Source: Idiomarina piscisalsi | Lineage (GTDB): Bacteria > Pseudomonadota > Gammaproteobacteria > Enterobacterales > Alteromonadaceae | Assembly: GCF_003987095.1 (NCBI RefSeq) | Contig: NZ_PIQA01000011.1 | Span: 100,807-164,806 of the forward strand | DNA: 64,000 nucleotides | Direction of reading: 5' to 3' | Shown: positions 38,290 through 47,297 of the stretch, piece after piece | Position numbering within the stretch: the stretch's first letter is position 1 | How the letters are laid out: each line of letters begins with the position of its first letter | Notes under the pieces: generated by a model | What the model was told of the DNA's origin: nothing | Seen by the model: the letters and a program-made list of their open reading frames with translations, nothing else | Databases searched by the model: none | Position numbers and translations under genes: made by a program

Positions 38290-38930
38290 AATACCAGACC
38301 GTTCATACTAACACGAGGTTTATGAATGACATCGGATGTCCGTTCGCACATTGCTTTACCAGTTTACTCGGTGCGTCAGTTAATGCGCTTTTCATCGTTG
38401 CTGTCGACCATTTCTCGCTCGCGTGGTTTCTGCGTTTACTGACCGGCCTGTGTTTAGCTGGTATTTACCCAATGGGAATAGTGGACCACATTTGCCGGCA
38501 ACAGCTAAACCTGCGGCGTTAAGTCAGGGGTTATCGGCACTTAAACAGCCACAATTCCGTGCGGTTGCCGGTGGCTACTTTGGCCACTGCTGGGAGCTCT
38601 ACGCCTTCCGGCGCAATGTGTTTGTTATACCCATTCATGACTGAGCTACCGCCTTGGGTTGCTCTTTTAACTCTGACGCTTTGGGGTATTTCGGTTATCG
38701 CCGACTCACCTCAGTTTTCAGCATTAGCCGCTCAAGAGGCGCCAGCTGACAAAGTTGGTAGTGCCTTAGCGGTAATGAACTCGGTTGGCTTTGCTCTAAC
38801 TATTCCGGTAATTGGGTTAGTGAGCTGGAGCTGGCCATTTTTAAATGAATGGGTCGCATGGCTGCTATTACCCGGCCCTGTTTTAGGGCTTTGGGCAATG
38901 CGAAAGTTTGATAAAATCAGCTCGAATTAA
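38290..38930 (+). pseudogene. Decayed MFS transporter
   Basis: Three reading frames in succession give pieces of one MFS protein. First TM-like sequence ending LTGLCLAGIYPMG (about 38430-38475), then after a frame change [16 protein letters not shown] and [21 protein letters not shown] (about 38485-38605), then after a second frame change [20 protein letters not shown] to the end at 38930 (KFDKISSN). The N-terminal quarter is missing, and the join after GIYPMG looks like an internal deletion, because intact relatives have about four more helices there. No functional product is expected. Confidence 0.85.
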
Positions 38931-38948
38931 ACGATAGGAACACAAACC

Positions 38949-39578
38949 ATGGGATTAGAAGTCATCAAGCACCCTCTGGTGCAGCATAAACTCGGCTTAA
39001 TGCGTAAGTCGGGTATATCAACCAAAAGTTTTCGCGAGCTTTCCAACGAAGTTGGCAGCCTACTGACCTATGAAGCAACCAGTGACTTTGCCTTAGAAAC
39101 GACCACTATTGACGGTTGGAGCGGTGAAGCCATAGAAGTCGAACAGTTAAAAGGCAAAAAAGTGACTGTCGTGCCTATTTTAAGAGCGGGTATTGGCATG
39201 TTGGACGGCGTTCTCGACTTAATACCCAACGCCAAAGTCAGTGTGGTCGGCCTATACCGCAACGAAGAAACCTTAGAGCCGGTCAGTTATTTTGATAAGT
39301 TTGTTGGCAGTCTCGACCAGCGTATTTCGCTCGTCATCGACCCGATGCTGGCAACCGGTGGCAGTATGATAGCAACATTGGACATGCTGAAAACCAAAGG
39401 CTGTAAAGATATCCGTGTACTCGTGTTAGTCGCAGCACCCGAGGGCGTAGAAGCTGTTTTAGCGAAACACCCTGACGTGCGTATATTCACCGCAGCGTTA
39501 GACGAGAAGCTCAACGAAAACGGCTATATTATCCCTGGTTTGGGGGATGCCGGCGACAGAATCTTTGGTACGCGTTAA
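38949..39578 (+). CDS. upp: Upp, uracil phosphoribosyltransferase
   Basis: 209 residues, the standard length. It converts uracil and PRPP to UMP in pyrimidine salvage. The PRPP-binding motif [19 protein letters not shown] (about 129-147) and the uracil-binding C-terminal [17 protein letters not shown] are both canonical. The ATG follows the MFS pseudogene by 18 bases with TAGGAACAC in front. The usual neighbour uraA is not here; the broken MFS is of a different family. Its stop overlaps the convergent glycosylase gene by four bases. Confidence 0.97.
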   Translation: MGLEVIKHPLVQHKLGLMRKSGISTKSFRELSNEVGSLLTYEATSDFALETTTIDGWSGEAIEVEQLKGKKVTVVPILRAGIGMLDGVLDLIPNAKVSVVGLYRNEETLEPVSYFDKFVGSLDQRISLVIDPMLATGGSMIATLDMLKTKGCKDIRVLVLVAAPEGVEAVLAKHPDVRIFTAALDEKLNENGYIIPGLGDAGDRIFGTR

Positions 39579-40252
39579 CCAACGCTGTATGACAATATCC
39601 GGGAAATATGGCTGCGCGGCAGTCCTGTTTCCTGGTGCCAGTGGTTAATAGCTGTTTGTATTTGCTTAAGACCTTTTTGACTTGTCGGTGAGGCATCTAA
39701 TAAATTGTAGTTCCGTAGCGCAGTGAGCACATCGCTTGCGCAAACAAAGCCATCCCAGCCCAACATGCGCAATAAATACTGACCCGTGTTACCACCTAAA
39801 CGTGCACCATTTTTCTTTAAGAAAATCAATAACCCAACTTGGTCATCATGCGGCCAGCTAGCCAAAAACTTACCAAAGCTCCCATGCTCTTCAGAAACCT
39901 CTACAATCATTCGGGCGTTAACAGGTACGGTTATTATTTTTTGAAAATTACGCACAATACGTTCGTCTTGCGCCAGCTCTTCTAGTCGCTCCGGTGGCAC
40001 TTGCTGCCAGTAAAGCGGTACAAAACCACTGAAGGCTTCTTCAAACTGTGGCCACTTGCGGTCAATAATCTGCCATACGAAACCTGCCCGGAAGATACAA
40101 CGGGTCATTAACGAAAGGACTCTGTCATCAGTAATTTTTGCTAGTTCTTTATCGCTTACCACCTCGGGTAACATGGAGCGCATTGCTGCTTCTCCACCCT
40201 TACGCTCACAGGCGCGGTCATAAAATACTGAAAAGTCGATAATGTCAGTCAT
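39575..40252 (-). CDS. DNA-3-methyladenine glycosylase I-like protein (Tag family)
   Basis: 225 residues. The helical core matches the Tag family: [32 protein letters not shown] corresponds to the Tag helix in which the base pocket forms, and the middle reads [10 protein letters not shown]. coli Tag binds zinc through Cys4, His17, His175 and Cys179; the N-terminal cysteine/histidine pair is absent here ([20 protein letters not shown]), so this is a zinc-less Tag-like subgroup. It may remove alkylated purines or act on another substrate. Convergent with upp. Confidence 0.8.
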   Translation of the reverse strand: MTDIIDFSVFYDRACERKGGEAAMRSMLPEVVSDKELAKITDDRVLSLMTRCIFRAGFVWQIIDRKWPQFEEAFSGFVPLYWQQVPPERLEELAQDERIVRNFQKIITVPVNARMIVEVSEEHGSFGKFLASWPHDDQVGLLIFLKKNGARLGGNTGQYLLRMLGWDGFVCASDVLTALRNYNLLDASPTSQKGLKQIQTAINHWHQETGLPRSHISRILSYSVG

Positions 40253-40365
40253 TCTGGTTTACTCCAGCCTCGCTATTCGGCTCACATTTTGAGCCAAATA
40301 ATGATTCTATTCGGCTCATGATGCAAATTTAGGTAAAATACAGTTAATAAATAGAGGAGTCCGAC

Positions 40366-40644
40366 ATGGCACGAGCGCAAGCAGTACACATATTAGTGAA
40401 AACTAAAGAAGAAGCAGAAGACCTGAAAAAGAAATTGGCTGGCGGCGCCAAGTTCGCAGATTTAGCGCGCAAACATTCACTTTGCCCTTCGGGTAAAAAG
40501 GGCGGCGACTTGGGTGAGTTTCGCCGCGGAGAAATGGTACCGGCTTTCGACAAAGTCGTTTTCGGCAAGCCCACGCTGGAAGTGCATGGACCGGTGAAAA
40601 CGGCTTTTGGCTGGCATTTAATTAAAACGCTTTCCCGCAGCTAA
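40366..40644 (+). CDS. ppiC: PpiC, parvulin-type peptidyl-prolyl isomerase
   Basis: 92 residues, a single cytosolic parvulin domain as in E. coli PpiC (93 residues). Key blocks: [19 protein letters not shown] with the active-site histidine, [22 protein letters not shown], and the C-terminal [12 protein letters not shown] histidine. It isomerises X-Pro bonds. The ATG has GAGGAG upstream. A small hairpin GCAGC-TAAA-GCTGC spans the stop. Confidence 0.96.
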   Translation: MARAQAVHILVKTKEEAEDLKKKLAGGAKFADLARKHSLCPSGKKGGDLGEFRRGEMVPAFDKVVFGKPTLEVHGPVKTAFGWHLIKTLSRS

Positions 40645-40650
40645 AGCTGC

Positions 40651-41103
40651 TTAAACACGCGCCAGAATTTTATCCAGCTCGTTCGCAAAAGCCATGCGAT
40701 CGCGCTGGTGCAAGGGCGGCGGACCACCGGTGTGTTCGCCGCTACTACGCATGGTATCCATAAAGTCACGCATATTAAGGCGTGAACCAATATTACTTTT
40801 TGTAAAAAGCTCACCCCGTGGGCTCAGTGCCTGCCCACCCTTTTTAATAACATCCGCTGCCAACGGTATATCCGCAGTAATAACTAAATCACCCGGCTGG
40901 CATTGTTCGGCAATGGCGTCATCTGCAACGTCAAACCCAGCTGACACTTGCATCGTCCGAATAAATTTAGACGGCGGTACCCGCAGTGGCTGATTCGCTA
41001 CTAATACCAGCGGCAGTTGTTTGCGTTCTGCCGCACGATACAAAATATCCTTTATAACCGTTGGACAGGCATCGGCATCCACCCAAATTGTGATTGTGGT
41101 CAT
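40651..41103 (-). CDS. yaiI: YaiI/YqxD, UPF0178 family protein
   Basis: 150 residues, typical of the UPF0178 family. Conserved blocks: [16 protein letters not shown] at the N-terminus with three acidic residues, [19 protein letters not shown] in the middle, and [11 protein letters not shown] followed by MRDFMD. The fold is PIN/NYN-like and the acidic residues could bind metal, but no activity is known. Convergent with ppiC, with a 6-base gap. Confidence 0.93.
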   Translation of the reverse strand: MTTITIWVDADACPTVIKDILYRAAERKQLPLVLVANQPLRVPPSKFIRTMQVSAGFDVADDAIAEQCQPGDLVITADIPLAADVIKKGGQALSPRGELFTKSNIGSRLNMRDFMDTMRSSGEHTGGPPPLHQRDRMAFANELDKILARV

Positions 41104-41123
41104 AGTGACTTCCTAACGAAAAA

Positions 41124-41150
41124 AGGCACCACCGCATATCGATGGTGCCT
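41124..41150 (-). terminator. Rho-independent terminator of the DUF885 gene
   Basis: Stem AGGCACCA/TGGTGCCT with an 11-base loop; on the minus strand it is followed by TTTTTTC. It lies 27 bases after the stop of the DUF885 lipoprotein gene. Confidence 0.9.
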
Positions 41151-41176
41151 GCTTAAAATGAGCTTAACGTTTGCGA

Positions 41177-43045
41177 CTATGCGCTCTTTTTCTCGCTAAT
41201 ATAATCATTAACGAACTGCTCAAGTATGTTAAGTGGTACTGGACCACTGCCAAGCACTACGTCATGGAACTCGCGAATATCAAACTTATCACCAAGTTCT
41301 GACTTCGCTTTTTCACGCAGTTCCAGAATTTTGTTCATACCAATTTTGTAAGCCGTTGCCTGACCTGGCATAACAATATGACGCTCGACCATCTTCACTG
41401 CATCAGATTTGGCATTTGGGGTATTGGTCACGTAGAAATCGATACCCTCTTCGCGCGTCCACTTCTTGTCGTGAATACCGGTATCCACGACCAAACGCAC
41501 CGCACGCCATAACTCCATTGCTAGGCGACCAAAGTCTGAATATGGATCTTTATATAAGCCAATTTCTTTCGGCAGCTTTTCGGTATACAGTCCCCAACCC
41601 TCGCTGTAGGCGGTGTAGCGACCGAAGCGGCGGAACTTAGGAATACCTTCAAGCTCTTGCTGAATCGCAATTTGCATATGGTGACCAGGAATACCTTCGT
41701 GGTAAGCCAGCGCTTCCATTTGATACGTTGGCATAGCCTCCATATCGTACAAGTTGGCATAGTAAGTGCCTGGACGTGAGCCGTCCATTGACGGTTGTTG
41801 GTAAAACGCCTTACCCGCAGACTTTTCGCGGAACGGTTCAACCGCCTTCACGATAAGACCCGCTTTTGGCTTATTGATGAACAACTCATCCAAGCGTTCA
41901 CGCATGTTATCGATGTAGGCCGTTGCTTCATCCAGATAACGCTGGCGACCTTCTTCCGTGTTTGGATAGATAAACTCGTCACTGTTGCGCATGTGGACAA
42001 AAAACTCTTGCAGCGTGCCCTCAAAACCAACTTCTTCCATAATGGCGCGCATTTCTTCATGGATACGCTCCATTTCGCTTAGACCGATTTCGTGGATTTC
42101 TTCTGCGGTTAAGTCAGTCGTGGTGGTTCGTTGTAACGCGTTATTGTAGAACGCTTCACCGTCCGGGAACTTCCAGGCACCGTCGTTTGTTGTAGCTTGT
42201 TCAGCAATGCCCTCTACCGCAGTAATTAAGTTTTCGTAAGCTGGTTTCACTGACTCTAACATCGCTTTTTTAGCGTCTGCGAGCAGCTGTTCACGCTGGC
42301 TTTCGTCGATTTCCAACTTATCCAGTTTGCTGGTGAAGTCGCCCCACAGTGCACTGGCTTCGCCATCGTCAAACGGCGCACCGGTAATAATATTTTTGCT
42401 GTCACTAATAACGTATGGGTAAACAAATTTAGGGGCGATAATGCCTTTTTCAGCTCTCAACTCCAGGTTTTCTGCTAACTGTTCAAACAATTCCGGTAAG
42501 CCATTTAAGCGAGAAATATAGTCTTGCGCGTCATCCACGCTGCTAATGCGGTGTTGGTTAATCAGCAGTGATGCCACGCTTGAGTGCAAACCAAACATTT
42601 GGTTGACCGGATAGTTGTGATGGCGCCATTTAAAATCAGCAATCTCATTTTCGAGCTTTTGCTTCATCAGCATCCAGCTAATTTTGGTTTGCTCATTAAG
42701 CTTTGATTCGTCAATGGCTTTAACTTGCTCTAAATGTTTTTTGGTTAGCGCCAAGTCTTCTTTGGCTTGCTCGTCAGAAATGTCATCCCACTTATCCTGG
42801 TCGTCTTTAATACCCAAGTAAGACTGATACATTGGGCTGCGCATGACATTTTCCATGAAAATGTCTTCGAACAGCTTATTTGCCTTTTCAGATTCGGTTT
42901 GCTCTGACTGTTGGTTGGTGTTCTCAGCGCTCGCTGTTTGCGTCTCTGCTGCTTTATTTGTTGTGCTGTCTTTTGCAGCGTCTGAGCATGCAGTTGTCAT
43001 GAGCACCAGCGATACCGCCAGCGCAATTTTCTTATATTCAAACAT
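41177..43045 (-). CDS. DUF885-family lipoprotein, probable zinc peptidase
   Basis: 622 residues, lipoprotein with lipobox TTAC (Cys at about 20) and a low-complexity, acidic Thr/Gln/Glu linker to residue 55. The mature protein is mostly helical and carries a gluzincin-type motif HEGIPGHH near residue 460, followed downstream by the YSEGWGLYTEKL glutamate helix that supplies the third ligand. DUF885 proteins are common in marine gammaproteobacteria and are thought to be envelope peptidases; the substrate is unknown. A strong terminator follows. Confidence 0.9.
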   Translation of the reverse strand: MFEYKKIALAVSLVLMTTACSDAAKDSTTNKAAETQTASAENTNQQSEQTESEKANKLFEDIFMENVMRSPMYQSYLGIKDDQDKWDDISDEQAKEDLALTKKHLEQVKAIDESKLNEQTKISWMLMKQKLENEIADFKWRHHNYPVNQMFGLHSSVASLLINQHRISSVDDAQDYISRLNGLPELFEQLAENLELRAEKGIIAPKFVYPYVISDSKNIITGAPFDDGEASALWGDFTSKLDKLEIDESQREQLLADAKKAMLESVKPAYENLITAVEGIAEQATTNDGAWKFPDGEAFYNNALQRTTTTDLTAEEIHEIGLSEMERIHEEMRAIMEEVGFEGTLQEFFVHMRNSDEFIYPNTEEGRQRYLDEATAYIDNMRERLDELFINKPKAGLIVKAVEPFREKSAGKAFYQQPSMDGSRPGTYYANLYDMEAMPTYQMEALAYHEGIPGHHMQIAIQQELEGIPKFRRFGRYTAYSEGWGLYTEKLPKEIGLYKDPYSDFGRLAMELWRAVRLVVDTGIHDKKWTREEGIDFYVTNTPNAKSDAVKMVERHIVMPGQATAYKIGMNKILELREKAKSELGDKFDIREFHDVVLGSGPVPLNILEQFVNDYISEKKSA

Positions 43046-43155
43046 GTGTGTGTTCCCCTGTTGTTTTGTTTATCTTGATAACGGTTGCAGCGCAGGATGT
43101 CAATGCAGAGACGGTCGTAAGGGAAATTGCAACGCCAAATGACGAGCATTTTCAG

Positions 43156-43452
43156 TTATTGCAGTGTATGTTCCCGACAAGCTTCAATTTGTTTAGCTGG
43201 CAGCATACCACCAATAATGGGTTCCAGCGCAGCCTGAACGATCGGAATTAATTGGCCAAACTCAGACAGCATAACCGCTTCATTGACTTGCTCATTGAAT
43301 ACCAGAGTTACCTTTAAACTCTGCGGAAAGCGTTGGTAATTCACGTCGTGCGTCAGCCAAATAAAGCCTTGATAGTCAAATTTGGCCTCTTCACACACCC
43401 GAGTCAGCTCGCGGATGATTTCTCGTTCTATTTTTTTATCAATTTTTCGCAT
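43156..43452 (-). CDS. Conserved hypothetical protein, about 98 residues
   Basis: 98 residues from an ATG at 43452 (an ATG at 43488 is in frame upstream). Neither start has a recognisable ribosome site. The sequence MRKIDKKIEREIIRELTRVC then FDYQGFIWLTHDVNYQRFPQ and a conserved LVFNEQVNE resembles a small gammaproteobacterial family sometimes labelled Fis-like. I see no helix-turn-helix that supports that label. It looks soluble and cytosolic; function unknown. Confidence 0.7.
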   Translation of the reverse strand: MRKIDKKIEREIIRELTRVCEEAKFDYQGFIWLTHDVNYQRFPQSLKVTLVFNEQVNEAVMLSEFGQLIPIVQAALEPIIGGMLPAKQIEACREHTLQ

Positions 43453-43670
43453 AAGGAGTTTTCTCGTCGACCAAACTATGTTGTGCATTGCAAAGAAAAA
43501 CTAGCGGGACGCACTACTTATATTCTGCCCATTATGTATAAAAAACTGCATTTCCTATACATAAATTCCTTTCCAAATATAAAATTCACTATTATTTATA
43601 TATCTTAATAACTACAAGAAAAGTCGTTTACAGGCCAAGAGAAAAGAATCCAAATATTGTGAGTTCAAAA

Positions 43671-44222
43671 ATGGTTATTCTAATAGTCGACCTTGAAGCC
43701 ACTTGCTGGGACGGCAACGTTGAAGGTTTAGACCGAAAGCAAACAGTCGACGATATGGAAATTATCGAATTCGGCTGTGCTGTCGCGGAAGACAATGGCA
43801 CTGTAATAGACTGTCGTTCATTCATGGTGTGTCCGCAATTGCACCCTAACCTCAGTGAGTTTTGTACACAGCTGACAAGTATTACGCAAAGTGATGTTGA
43901 CGCGGCTGCTGTTTACCAAAGTGTCGTCCCTCAAATAGACCTATGGTTAAAGGACTATAAGTTAGAGGCTTGGGGATCATGGGGGAATTACGATAAAAAC
44001 CAAATTAGCGCAGAACAAAAACGTCATAGCCTAGTGCCTGAGTTTTTCGCGCTGCCGCACATTAATATCAAACAACAGTGGCGTCAGGGGAAAGTAAACA
44101 GTCGTAGCGCTGGTTTAGCCAATGCCCTTAACTATCATGGTTTGTCTTTTGAAGGCACGCATCACCGAGGTATTGATGATGCGTTAAATATTGCTCGATT
44201 GCTTAGGTTTACTGAACTATGA
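43671..44222 (+). CDS. DEDDh-type 3'-5' exonuclease (ERI1/KapD-like)
   Basis: 183 residues from the ATG at 43671; a GTG at 43659 is an alternative and neither has a strong ribosome site. DnaQ-like fold: Exo I VDLEATCW (D and E ligands), Exo II around EAWGSWGNYDKN (D), Exo III HHRGIDDALNIARLL (H and D). The closest pattern is the ERI1/KapD-type exonuclease group acting on RNA or short DNA. It is the last recognisable chromosome-type gene before the accessory region. A hairpin follows the stop. Confidence 0.88.
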   Translation: MVILIVDLEATCWDGNVEGLDRKQTVDDMEIIEFGCAVAEDNGTVIDCRSFMVCPQLHPNLSEFCTQLTSITQSDVDAAAVYQSVVPQIDLWLKDYKLEAWGSWGNYDKNQISAEQKRHSLVPEFFALPHINIKQQWRQGKVNSRSAGLANALNYHGLSFEGTHHRGIDDALNIARLLRFTEL

Positions 44223-44229
44223 GATCGCA

Positions 44230-44249
44230 CCTGCGGTAATAACCGCAGG
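44230..44249. other. Hairpin at the left edge of the accessory region
   Basis: Perfect 8-base stem CCTGCGGT/ACCGCAGG with loop AATA, eight bases after the exonuclease stop. It lacks a T-run. The remaining non-coding bases up to 44427 are AT-rich with a second small inverted repeat (ATAAATA/TATTTAT, 44300-44318). I see no tRNA or attachment site there. Confidence 0.5.
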
Positions 44250-44427
44250 CTACGTCAAAACACATTATTCGATGTTTTGGATCTTAATGTTGAATAACAA
44301 TAAATATCGGTTATTTATCATAGATTTAAAAAGATGAAAATTTTTGTTTTTTAAGTTAACCCACCAATTAAACCACCTATGCTATCCAATTAACTGTCGA
44401 TACTTACCTCGATGCAAATGGCCTTAA

Positions 44428-45417
44428 TTACTTATCCGTCTTACCTTGAGTCTCAGAGTTGGTCATAACACCTTCTCCTTTTGCTTGAGGGTTACAGTCG
44501 GGCTTAGCCTTATCTGTATCTCGCATCGCTTCCCTCAAATCTTTAGGTATCGTTTGTGATTTTCTAGGTTTAAGCCTTGTCTTTGATGAATCAGCCCGGT
44601 CAACAAGTCCCGAGCTACTGGCCTCTTCGGGCTCAGCCTTCTTACCTTCGATTCGAAGCTCTCGTATTCTACTTTTAAGGTGCTTCATTTCAGCGTGAGC
44701 GCGCCTTGACAGCTTTGGTCCAGGCTTTCTAAGCTCGGCATAATCTATACTGTGACGGTCAAACAATTCCTCGTAACTATCTAACCTCGAATACAAGCCT
44801 TCTAACTCTACAAGCATCAGGGATTCACAACGCTGTATGACCTTCTTATGACTAGCTAGCTCAGACTTCAAACTTTCATTATCGTCCATTAACTTACTGA
44901 TTTTTCGTTCTTTCTTGTCAATTTCTTTCTCTACCCTAGTCTTAAAATTACGCTCAACGTCTGCTTCCCATTCTTTGTAATAAAACTTAAGATCCTTATC
45001 CAACTTCTGCAAATTTTGGAATGCTTTAACAAATAGCTCCGAACGGTTATTGATGTTTTCTTTTCTACTGATGTACTGGTCCATAGCTTTAACCACGGAT
45101 TTGGGAATCTTCACTTGAGTTGGTATGTAATTAACAAGCTCCCCGAACATCCTTTGCTTTTTAGGCCTTGAATGTCGAAACTTAACTTTTAACTCATCAA
45201 GAAACTTAGCCTCTCCCATCGGAACCGAATGTAAAGCTCGCTTGTATAATTCTGGCGTGGTGAGTTGACTCGCTGCTTCTCGCACTGATTTCGGCAGTTG
45301 CTGAATACAATGTGCTCGCACAATTTCGTCTTTGTGAGTATTCCCATTATCGCTAGGGCGGTTGAGCCATTTTTCAAAGCTCTCCTTCTTTCGCCCTCGG
45401 TTTTCTTTCCTTTGCAT
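44428..45417 (-). CDS. Unknown protein: RHH-like segment plus long coiled coil
   Basis: About 329 residues from the ATG at 45417 (the frame is open to 45489). No known family recognised. Basic N-terminus (MQRKENRGRKKESFEKWLNR). The part reading QVKIPKSVVKAMDQYISRKE then NNRSELFVKAFQNLQ (about 107-141) has the strand-helix-helix spacing of a ribbon-helix-helix DNA-binding unit. A long charged helix follows (about 145-240, heptad-rich), then a low-complexity basic/acidic tail. The layout recalls plasmid accessory or partition DNA-binding proteins with coiled-coil tails (KfrA-like in arrangement, not in sequence). Divergent from the winged-helix gene; base composition is more AT-rich than the chromosome around it. 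Confidence 0.7.
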   Translation of the reverse strand: MQRKENRGRKKESFEKWLNRPSDNGNTHKDEIVRAHCIQQLPKSVREAASQLTTPELYKRALHSVPMGEAKFLDELKVKFRHSRPKKQRMFGELVNYIPTQVKIPKSVVKAMDQYISRKENINNRSELFVKAFQNLQKLDKDLKFYYKEWEADVERNFKTRVEKEIDKKERKISKLMDDNESLKSELASHKKVIQRCESLMLVELEGLYSRLDSYEELFDRHSIDYAELRKPGPKLSRRAHAEMKHLKSRIRELRIEGKKAEPEEASSSGLVDRADSSKTRLKPRKSQTIPKDLREAMRDTDKAKPDCNPQAKGEGVMTNSETQGKTDK

Positions 45418-45525
45418 AGTCAAATTACGAAATATCAGTGTAAAAAATTTATTTCCACCGACATTACATGAATAAATGGATGCCATCAATCATTGACGTC
45501 AAGCTTACAAAATAAATTAACTTTA

Positions 45526-47022
45526 ATGCAGCGTAATTACTGTGCTATTATAGCTGGCTCACTAATTAGGCTTTTTATGCATAGCACATCACTAAATATT
45601 GATTCGTCAAAACTAGGTTGTCACTCGTCGATCGTAATTTCCCGCTTCATTAGCGCCATTGGATTTGAAGCCACGTGCCTTTCAGCGAAGGAGCTTGAAA
45701 GTCGTTTGTTTTTGCCAAAGTGGCTCATTGAAAAAGGAATCACTAAGTTAATCAGTCAGGGTATTCTGACGAAAGAATTCTTGTCGTCGGGTATCAGAGG
45801 CAAAAGGAGTTTACAGATATCAACTAGTACGCACGATAAACTTGTGAGTACAGAAGCTTCAAAGTGGCCTTTTGAAGATCAGTTGTATAATGAGTTATGG
45901 GGAGCTGCATTCGACGGTCAATTAAATGTCACCTCAACAACCGACATGCTCAAACGCCATTATAACTCTCGCACTAGTAGAGAGGTTGCGGAGGAAGCTC
46001 ACGACTTTTTCAGTAGCTTATCGTCAACGGATAAATATAAAATGATTCACCTGTTTTGCAGTATGTTTAGCCACACGGACAATGCGTTCGTTGTTGAAGC
46101 TGGCTATAGCAGGTTAGGTAAGATAAGCGGTTTGAGTCGGAGCCAAGTGCGACGATATATTGATCAATTAGTAAAGCATAAACTAGTTATTAGAGTTTAT
46201 CAGCATCAACATCCCCACTCATCAAGACTTGGTTTTTCGGCATCATCGTATCAAATAAACATTGCTCATCCAGCTCTAATTAGCTGCCCGAGCTTCCCTG
46301 TTTTCAGCTACCATTTGTTCGAAGCGAGCTGTGTTAAACCGTATCAACTAAAATTTCAATTAGAGAGAATCTTGCCTTCCGTATCTCTGGAATTTGATTC
46401 ATTTTTTGATGACAGAATCGTCGAGTCCGCATGCTCACTTAACTTGTCAATCACACATGGATTATCGGAACCAACGCATATTTATCCTCTAGCTAACAAA
46501 GAGCTTTATGCGATTACAAAGTCATTGATTAAAAGACTTTCCCTTAGTGAAGGAAAAGAGCCATTTTCAGTGAGTAATGCACTGCGTTTCATTGAGAGTT
46601 TGAAGCCTAAAAAGGTCACTGAAAAGCCGTATGCAAATATAGGATATGAGCATTTGAAAGAGCTCAAATTGGATGTGTCAAACCCAGCCCATCAGGATGT
46701 CATCAAATTGCGTAGCATAATGAAGGAAGTGCGTTTTGTTTTAAAGCACTCTCAACTTATACCCGAGATGGTCTGGCATAAAGCAGATAATTTTGATAAC
46801 CCGATATTTGATTGGACCACTTTTTGTTTCAGTATTGCAGCTGCGATGGCTCGTGCAAATCCTATTCAAGACGTTGATATCGTTAGCTCTCTAAACAATC
46901 AGCAAAGACGAGCAGCTACATGCCTTCTACCAGCGGATTATTCTTACCACAGAGAGCATACACTGTTTGTGATCCCACTTCCCGAAAACGGCAACTTCAG
47001 ACTCAAACGACCGATTCTCTAA
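45526..47022 (+). CDS. Unknown protein with winged-helix segments, possible initiator or regulator
   Basis: About 498 residues from the ATG at 45526; a TTG at 45493 is an alternative and neither has a clear ribosome site. Two helix-turn-helix-like parts: about 55-85 (LSAKELESRLFLPKWLIEKG, then ITKLISQGIL) and about 190-225 (YSRLGKISGLSRSQVRRYID, then QLVKHKLVIRVY), each followed by a basic wing. The remainder is helical without a recognised catalytic motif. Paired wings could indicate a replication initiator or a regulator. It is divergent from the RHH/coiled-coil gene and AT-rich, like the rest of the element. Confidence 0.65.
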   Translation: MQRNYCAIIAGSLIRLFMHSTSLNIDSSKLGCHSSIVISRFISAIGFEATCLSAKELESRLFLPKWLIEKGITKLISQGILTKEFLSSGIRGKRSLQISTSTHDKLVSTEASKWPFEDQLYNELWGAAFDGQLNVTSTTDMLKRHYNSRTSREVAEEAHDFFSSLSSTDKYKMIHLFCSMFSHTDNAFVVEAGYSRLGKISGLSRSQVRRYIDQLVKHKLVIRVYQHQHPHSSRLGFSASSYQINIAHPALISCPSFPVFSYHLFEASCVKPYQLKFQLERILPSVSLEFDSFFDDRIVESACSLNLSITHGLSEPTHIYPLANKELYAITKSLIKRLSLSEGKEPFSVSNALRFIESLKPKKVTEKPYANIGYEHLKELKLDVSNPAHQDVIKLRSIMKEVRFVLKHSQLIPEMVWHKADNFDNPIFDWTTFCFSIAAAMARANPIQDVDIVSSLNNQQRRAATCLLPADYSYHREHTLFVIPLPENGNFRLKRPIL

Positions 47023-47297
47023 TCAGTATTCTAAATTATCAGAATTTTTACTTATGACAGGCCAAGTGTTTCTCATTGCAATAGTAACCAAATGAACGTG
47101 AATCGCTTACTAAGCACCTGTTGGTAATAGTAATATATACACCCTTCACTATTATCAATCAGTGCATCATTCATTGGTACGTCTAGTAACCAATGCTTAG
47201 CCAGTGACAGGTAAGCCGCTAAGCTTACCGCCTGACTCATGGTTAAAGATTACAGGATCAGATCTCTTATGAATCAATAACGATCAAGAGGTCTGAA
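47023..47297 (+). other. Hairpin-rich non-coding region, candidate replication origin
   Basis: 275 bases without a gene, upstream of the HUH-type replication protein. It holds several inverted repeats: GGTAAGC/GCTTACC with a 6-base loop (47210-47229), ATTGGT/ACCAAT around 10 bases (about 47173-47194), and TAATAGT/ACTATTA around about 20 bases (about 47127-47157). Rolling-circle initiators act at such hairpins next to their own gene, so this is a candidate double-strand origin. No nick site consensus can be named. Confidence 0.4.

Noticed and set aside
43156..43452. Fis-type DNA-binding protein.
   Set aside because: No helix-turn-helix of the Fis type in the C-terminus; the label would be a carry-over.
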